The notes beneath the pieces are model-generated. The model saw nothing but the letters and a program-made list of their open reading frames with translations, had not been told where the DNA came from and searched no databases. From the IMG/VR virus record IMGVR_UViG_3300034092_002044, positions 1 through 22,008 of that record: a stretch of DNA of 22,008 bases; one strand, written 5' to 3'. Of this stretch, positions 18,994-22,008 are shown piece by piece; the first letter of the stretch is position 1; each line of letters opens with the position of its first letter. The translations under genes and the position numbers were made by a program. The DNA comes from a virus.

Positions 18994-20420
18994 GTTTTAT
19001 AGACAAAATCAAAGAGGTATTCTCGCAAAAGCAGATACCCGTTCCTCCGAGTCAGTATACTACCGGCCCATTGTGGGAACTATATCAGTACAGGCCGAGG
19101 ATGTACGAGCAAGACCTACTGAACTATCGGTACGCCAAAAGCTACAACACACACGAAGGCATATATTCGATTGTGTCCATGCTGGCGCAGAAATTCTCTT
19201 CTTTCCCTATCTACGTCTACGAGATTAAGGACTTGAAGAAATTCCAGCAGTATAAAGCCATCAACCCCAAGAATTTCCTTTCCGGCAGCAACATGGAAAG
19301 GTCGATCATGCTCAAGAACATGAGCATGGAGGTTGTGGTAGAGAACGAACTTTCGAAGATTCTTGAGTATCCCAACTCCAATCAGTCTTTTGCCGAGATG
19401 TTGGAGAACTACTACGGATACAAACTTATATTCGGCGAGGGCGATTTGTGGTTGAATACCGGCGGCATTTCGGGCGGTAGGCCATTGGAACTTCAAGTCA
19501 TCCCGCCTCCTATGCTGGGGGTGTTAGCCTCTCCCAATAACATGTTCGCCCCTGATGGGTATTACATACGCCAAAACGGCTTCCCCGTTATGGCTGTTGA
19601 GAAAGAGGACATCATCATGTGGAAGTATTTCAATCCCGTGATTGATGACACTCAATACATGCATCTTAGGGGGCTGTCTCCACTTACAGCTGCGCAGAAC
19701 ATTCTTGAGAACAGCATCTACGCCAACAAGGCCGGAGGTGCAATGTATCAGAACAACGGGGCAAAAGGTGCGCTGTTTGCTAAAAGTCTGCCAAGGACAA
19801 TGACAAGAGAGCAGATTGGCGAGATAATGTTTGATGTCAACCAGCGGATAAACAACAACAATCAAAAAGGCGCGGTAGCGGCGTTTGGTGGAGATTGGGG
19901 CTATCACGATCTTGGAATGTCCTCGATCGACATGCAGCTTCTTGATGCCCAAAGATTGTCATTGCAGAGGCTGTGCAACATCTACAACGTTCCCACGGTT
20001 CTTTTCGACGCCGAGCATACTACTTATAATAACTACGAATCAGCCATTAAGCAGCTGGTGGTCAACAAGCTTCTGCCGGAATGGAACAGTTTGAGGGCGT
20101 TGCTAAATAAGCAACTGACTCCCAGGTTTACCAATGGCAGAAATACAAAGCTGTATATAGACTTTGACTTTACCGAACTGCCGGAGATTCAGAAGGACTT
20201 GAAAGAGCTGAACGACTCGGTTCGGGACGCGCATTGGCTGACTTACAACGAAAGAAGGGCTGTTCTTAGGTATGGAGCGAGGCCGGAGCCGGAAATGAAC
20301 CAAATATTCATACCGACCGGATACATACCTATAACTGAAATGAACGCAATATCGCTGAATGGATCCTCAGATTTGGGAAATGGTGATGGCCAGGTTCCCC
20401 AAGACCAAGAAGGAGTATGA
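18990..20420 (+). CDS. HK97-type portal protein
   Basis: The product has 476 residues from the ATGA overlap at 18990. Typical portal features are visible: the N-terminal YARSYN-like 'YAKSYNTHEGIYSIVSMLAQKFSSFPIYVYE', the middle MWKYFNPVIDD...LRGLSPLTAAQNILENSIYANKAGGAMYQNNGAKGAL, then PRTMTREQIGEIMFDVNQRI and the 'LFDAEHTTYNNYESAIKQLVVNKLLPEW' region. It forms the dodecameric ring through which DNA enters and to which the head-tail connector attaches. It is followed by the minor head gene with a 4-nt overlap. Confidence 0.9.
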   Translation: MSFIDKIKEVFSQKQIPVPPSQYTTGPLWELYQYRPRMYEQDLLNYRYAKSYNTHEGIYSIVSMLAQKFSSFPIYVYEIKDLKKFQQYKAINPKNFLSGSNMERSIMLKNMSMEVVVENELSKILEYPNSNQSFAEMLENYYGYKLIFGEGDLWLNTGGISGGRPLELQVIPPPMLGVLASPNNMFAPDGYYIRQNGFPVMAVEKEDIIMWKYFNPVIDDTQYMHLRGLSPLTAAQNILENSIYANKAGGAMYQNNGAKGALFAKSLPRTMTREQIGEIMFDVNQRINNNNQKGAVAAFGGDWGYHDLGMSSIDMQLLDAQRLSLQRLCNIYNVPTVLFDAEHTTYNNYESAIKQLVVNKLLPEWNSLRALLNKQLTPRFTNGRNTKLYIDFDFTELPEIQKDLKELNDSVRDAHWLTYNERRAVLRYGARPEPEMNQIFIPTGYIPITEMNAISLNGSSDLGNGDGQVPQDQEGV

Positions 20421-21361
20421 GTGTAGGACAGAACGAGTCTTTAGGGAAGCTGCGAGAAAATCCTATTATGAAAAACTTCTCCTCCGGCGAATGGATGGAG
20501 AGGAAAAGTTATCTGTGGAGAACGCTGATACGACCGTCGGTATCTCAAGAGAAAAAACTGACCAAGGAGATACAGGCCAAGATTAAAGACAAATTTGAGT
20601 CTATAGGGAGGCTGGTGGTAGAAAAGGGGGTTCCGGCCGCGCTTGATCAAGCCACACGGAACTTGTATGACGACAGCGTTCTTGACCCTTTATTTTCAAT
20701 GTACAAGACTGTCGGGGTTTTCTATGCCCGAATGATGTTCAGAAAGGCGGTAACTGACGCTACCGACCTAATGAAAGGCTTGAGCATAAGAACACAGATT
20801 AAAGCCGTCAATAGTTTTGGGCAGATATGGGAAAACGCTCTTGTTGAATACCTGAGACTGCACGGCATTAAGTTCGTCAGCGACATAAGCAATACGACAA
20901 GAGAGGAGATTATACGCATTTTGCAATCGGCCATAACAGAAGGCTGGTCGGAGACAAGAATTATAGATTCTCTGCTCAATAGTAGAATGCACCGAGCAAG
21001 AGCAGAACGTATTGCGAGAACTGAAACGACAAGGGCTATAAATGCCGGTATTCTTCTGGCTGCTGCCGCCGTTCCTTACGAGGTAAGGAAAGAATGGATA
21101 ACAGCCGAGGATGAGAGAGTGAGAGGTAGGCCGTTCAGCCATGTGGCATTGCACGGAAGGTCTATACCGATTGAATTGTCTTTCAATAACGGGGAGAACA
21201 TAAGGTTCCCTGGCGACCCGAATGCAAGTGCGTCAAATGTCATAAATTGTCGGTGTGTCTTGAACATCATCCCAACAAGGGATCGTTTCGGACGACCGAT
21301 TCCGAGGCAAGTAAACGCTCTTGATTCGGATATCCTTAATAGACTAACAAACTTGCTATAA
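20417..21361 (+). CDS. Mu F-like minor head protein
   Basis: The product has 314 residues. An N-terminal helical part is followed by LQSAITEGWSETRIIDSLLNSRMHRARAERIARTETTRAINAG (about 175-218) and then EVRKEWITAEDERVRGRPFSHVALHGRSI, a 'PGDPNASASNVINCRCVL' segment and a C-terminal tail. The 'RA.RIARTE..RA.N.G' and 'W....DERVR..H..L.G' pattern and the final 'N.INCRC' motif define the SPP1 gp7/Mu F family. It acts in head morphogenesis, often inside the prohead. The stop overlaps the protease start. Confidence 0.85.
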   Translation: MSVGQNESLGKLRENPIMKNFSSGEWMERKSYLWRTLIRPSVSQEKKLTKEIQAKIKDKFESIGRLVVEKGVPAALDQATRNLYDDSVLDPLFSMYKTVGVFYARMMFRKAVTDATDLMKGLSIRTQIKAVNSFGQIWENALVEYLRLHGIKFVSDISNTTREEIIRILQSAITEGWSETRIIDSLLNSRMHRARAERIARTETTRAINAGILLAAAAVPYEVRKEWITAEDERVRGRPFSHVALHGRSIPIELSFNNGENIRFPGDPNASASNVINCRCVLNIIPTRDRFGRPIPRQVNALDSDILNRLTNLL

Positions 21362-22008
21362 TGCCGGTAACGAGGTGTAGTAATGGAAAATGGAGGATAG
21401 GTGACGGCCCTTGTATGTACACAAGCGAGGAGAACGCAAATGAGGCGTATAGGGCTTATCTTGCAGCAGAATCTAAAAGTATGATATACGGATATAAGAA
21501 CTTTTCCTTGGAGGTCAAGGATGTTGACAAGAAAGAGGGTATCGTGACGGGATACTTCTCCGCATTCAACACGCTGGATTCGGACGGAGATATCATCCGT
21601 CAAGGCGCGTTTACAAAGAGCATAAACGAGTGGTTTCCCAAAGGAAGGATAAAGCATCTCTTGAACCATGACATCCGTCAGCCTTTGGGTAAGATTACCG
21701 TTCTCAAGGAGGACGAATACGGTTTGTACTACGAGTCTAAAATCGGGACAAATTTCGTGGCACAAGACTTCCTCAAGATGGTCGAATCCGATTTGGTCAA
21801 AGAACATAGCATAGGTTTCCAGACCATAAGGGAACAAAAAGGCGATTCCGGCAATGAGATATTCGATGTCAAGCTGTACGAAGGCTCCTCTTTGACAGCC
21901 TGGGGCGCAAATGAGCATACGCCATTGATGGGAGTAAAATCATTGGCAGAAACAAAGGATCGTCTCAAAAGCCTTGAGAAATTCGTCAGAAACTCGGACG
22001 CATCGGAT
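21361..22008 (+). CDS. Prohead protease, HK97/S78 family (truncated by the window edge)
   Basis: The frame runs open from ATG 21361 to the end (216 codons). A short N-terminal module has CSNGKWRIGDGPCMYTSE then a helix AYRAYLAAE, with two cysteines. The protease domain then begins: IVTGYFSAFNTLDSDGDII then QGAFTKSI, LLNHD with the likely catalytic His, VKEHSIGFQ with the likely Ser, and SLTAWGANEHTP. These are typical S78 motifs. It matures the capsid, cutting scaffold and itself. The capsid gene should follow outside the window. Confidence 0.85.
   Translation, partial: MPVTRCSNGKWRIGDGPCMYTSEENANEAYRAYLAAESKSMIYGYKNFSLEVKDVDKKEGIVTGYFSAFNTLDSDGDIIRQGAFTKSINEWFPKGRIKHLLNHDIRQPLGKITVLKEDEYGLYYESKIGTNFVAQDFLKMVESDLVKEHSIGFQTIREQKGDSGNEIFDVKLYEGSSLTAWGANEHTPLMGVKSLAETKDRLKSLEKFVRNSDASD

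Noticed and set aside
21076-21918. 280-codon minus-strand frame opposite the minor head and protease genes
   Set aside because: The plus-strand products match head families with conserved motifs; the antisense frame has no recognisable features.

Overview
The window is part of a tailed double-stranded DNA phage genome (or prophage) whose host is probably in the Bacteroidota. The packaging and head genes at the right end are unmistakable: small terminase, large terminase, HK97-type portal, Mu F-like minor head protein and prohead protease. Several intergenic regions carry the Bacteroidota -7 promoter element TAnnTTTG. Start codons are preceded by A-rich leaders rather than Shine-Dalgarno sequences, and two proteins have lipoboxes. 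No integrase or phage repressor was recognised, so lifestyle cannot be judged from this piece. The capsid and most tail genes lie outside the window.

Layout. (1) 1-4866, plus strand: end of the late region. Virion surface proteins (a beta-sandwich module and a C1q/TNF-like fibre) are followed by two exported small proteins, a holin-like protein, a candidate one-protein spanin, a metallophosphoesterase, an HNH nuclease and an M15 peptidase endolysin. It ends at an intrinsic terminator (4895-4920). (2) 4956-7666, plus strand: early region with three small putative DNA-binding proteins, an annealing-type recombinase candidate and a Cas4/RecB-like Fe-S exonuclease. (3) 7667-8790: an RNA-rich stretch. 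It holds two tandem tRNA-like RNAs (7756-7988), a small RNA with its own -7 box, a loop-paired pseudoknot and a terminator (8449-8547), and further stable hairpins up to about 8760. (4) 8789-12740, plus strand: replication and modification, with a primosomal-like protein, two tandem paralogues, DnaB helicase, a cytosine-5 methyltransferase with a second long ORF read in the +1 frame inside it, a VRR-NUC nuclease and an HTH protein. (5) 12741-13441: non-coding, with direct repeats, a G-rich telomere-like tract and near-palindromes; a possible origin. (6) 13442-15344: an accessory cassette of small proteins with a shared AAAGCC-ATG leader, including a GP88-family protein. (7) 15394-16035: convergent intergenic region with a T-depleted tract. 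(8) 16036-17291, minus strand: four overlapping unknown genes. (9) 17367-22008, plus strand: packaging and head operon behind a good promoter.

How it works together. Early genes probably start at 4935, process and replicate DNA (annealing protein plus exonuclease, DnaB) and modify it (Dcm). Late genes start at 17328 and run through head, tail and, after wrapping around the genome, virion surface and lysis genes ending at 4920. The most interesting points are the dual-frame methyltransferase locus and the cluster of non-canonical structured RNAs.
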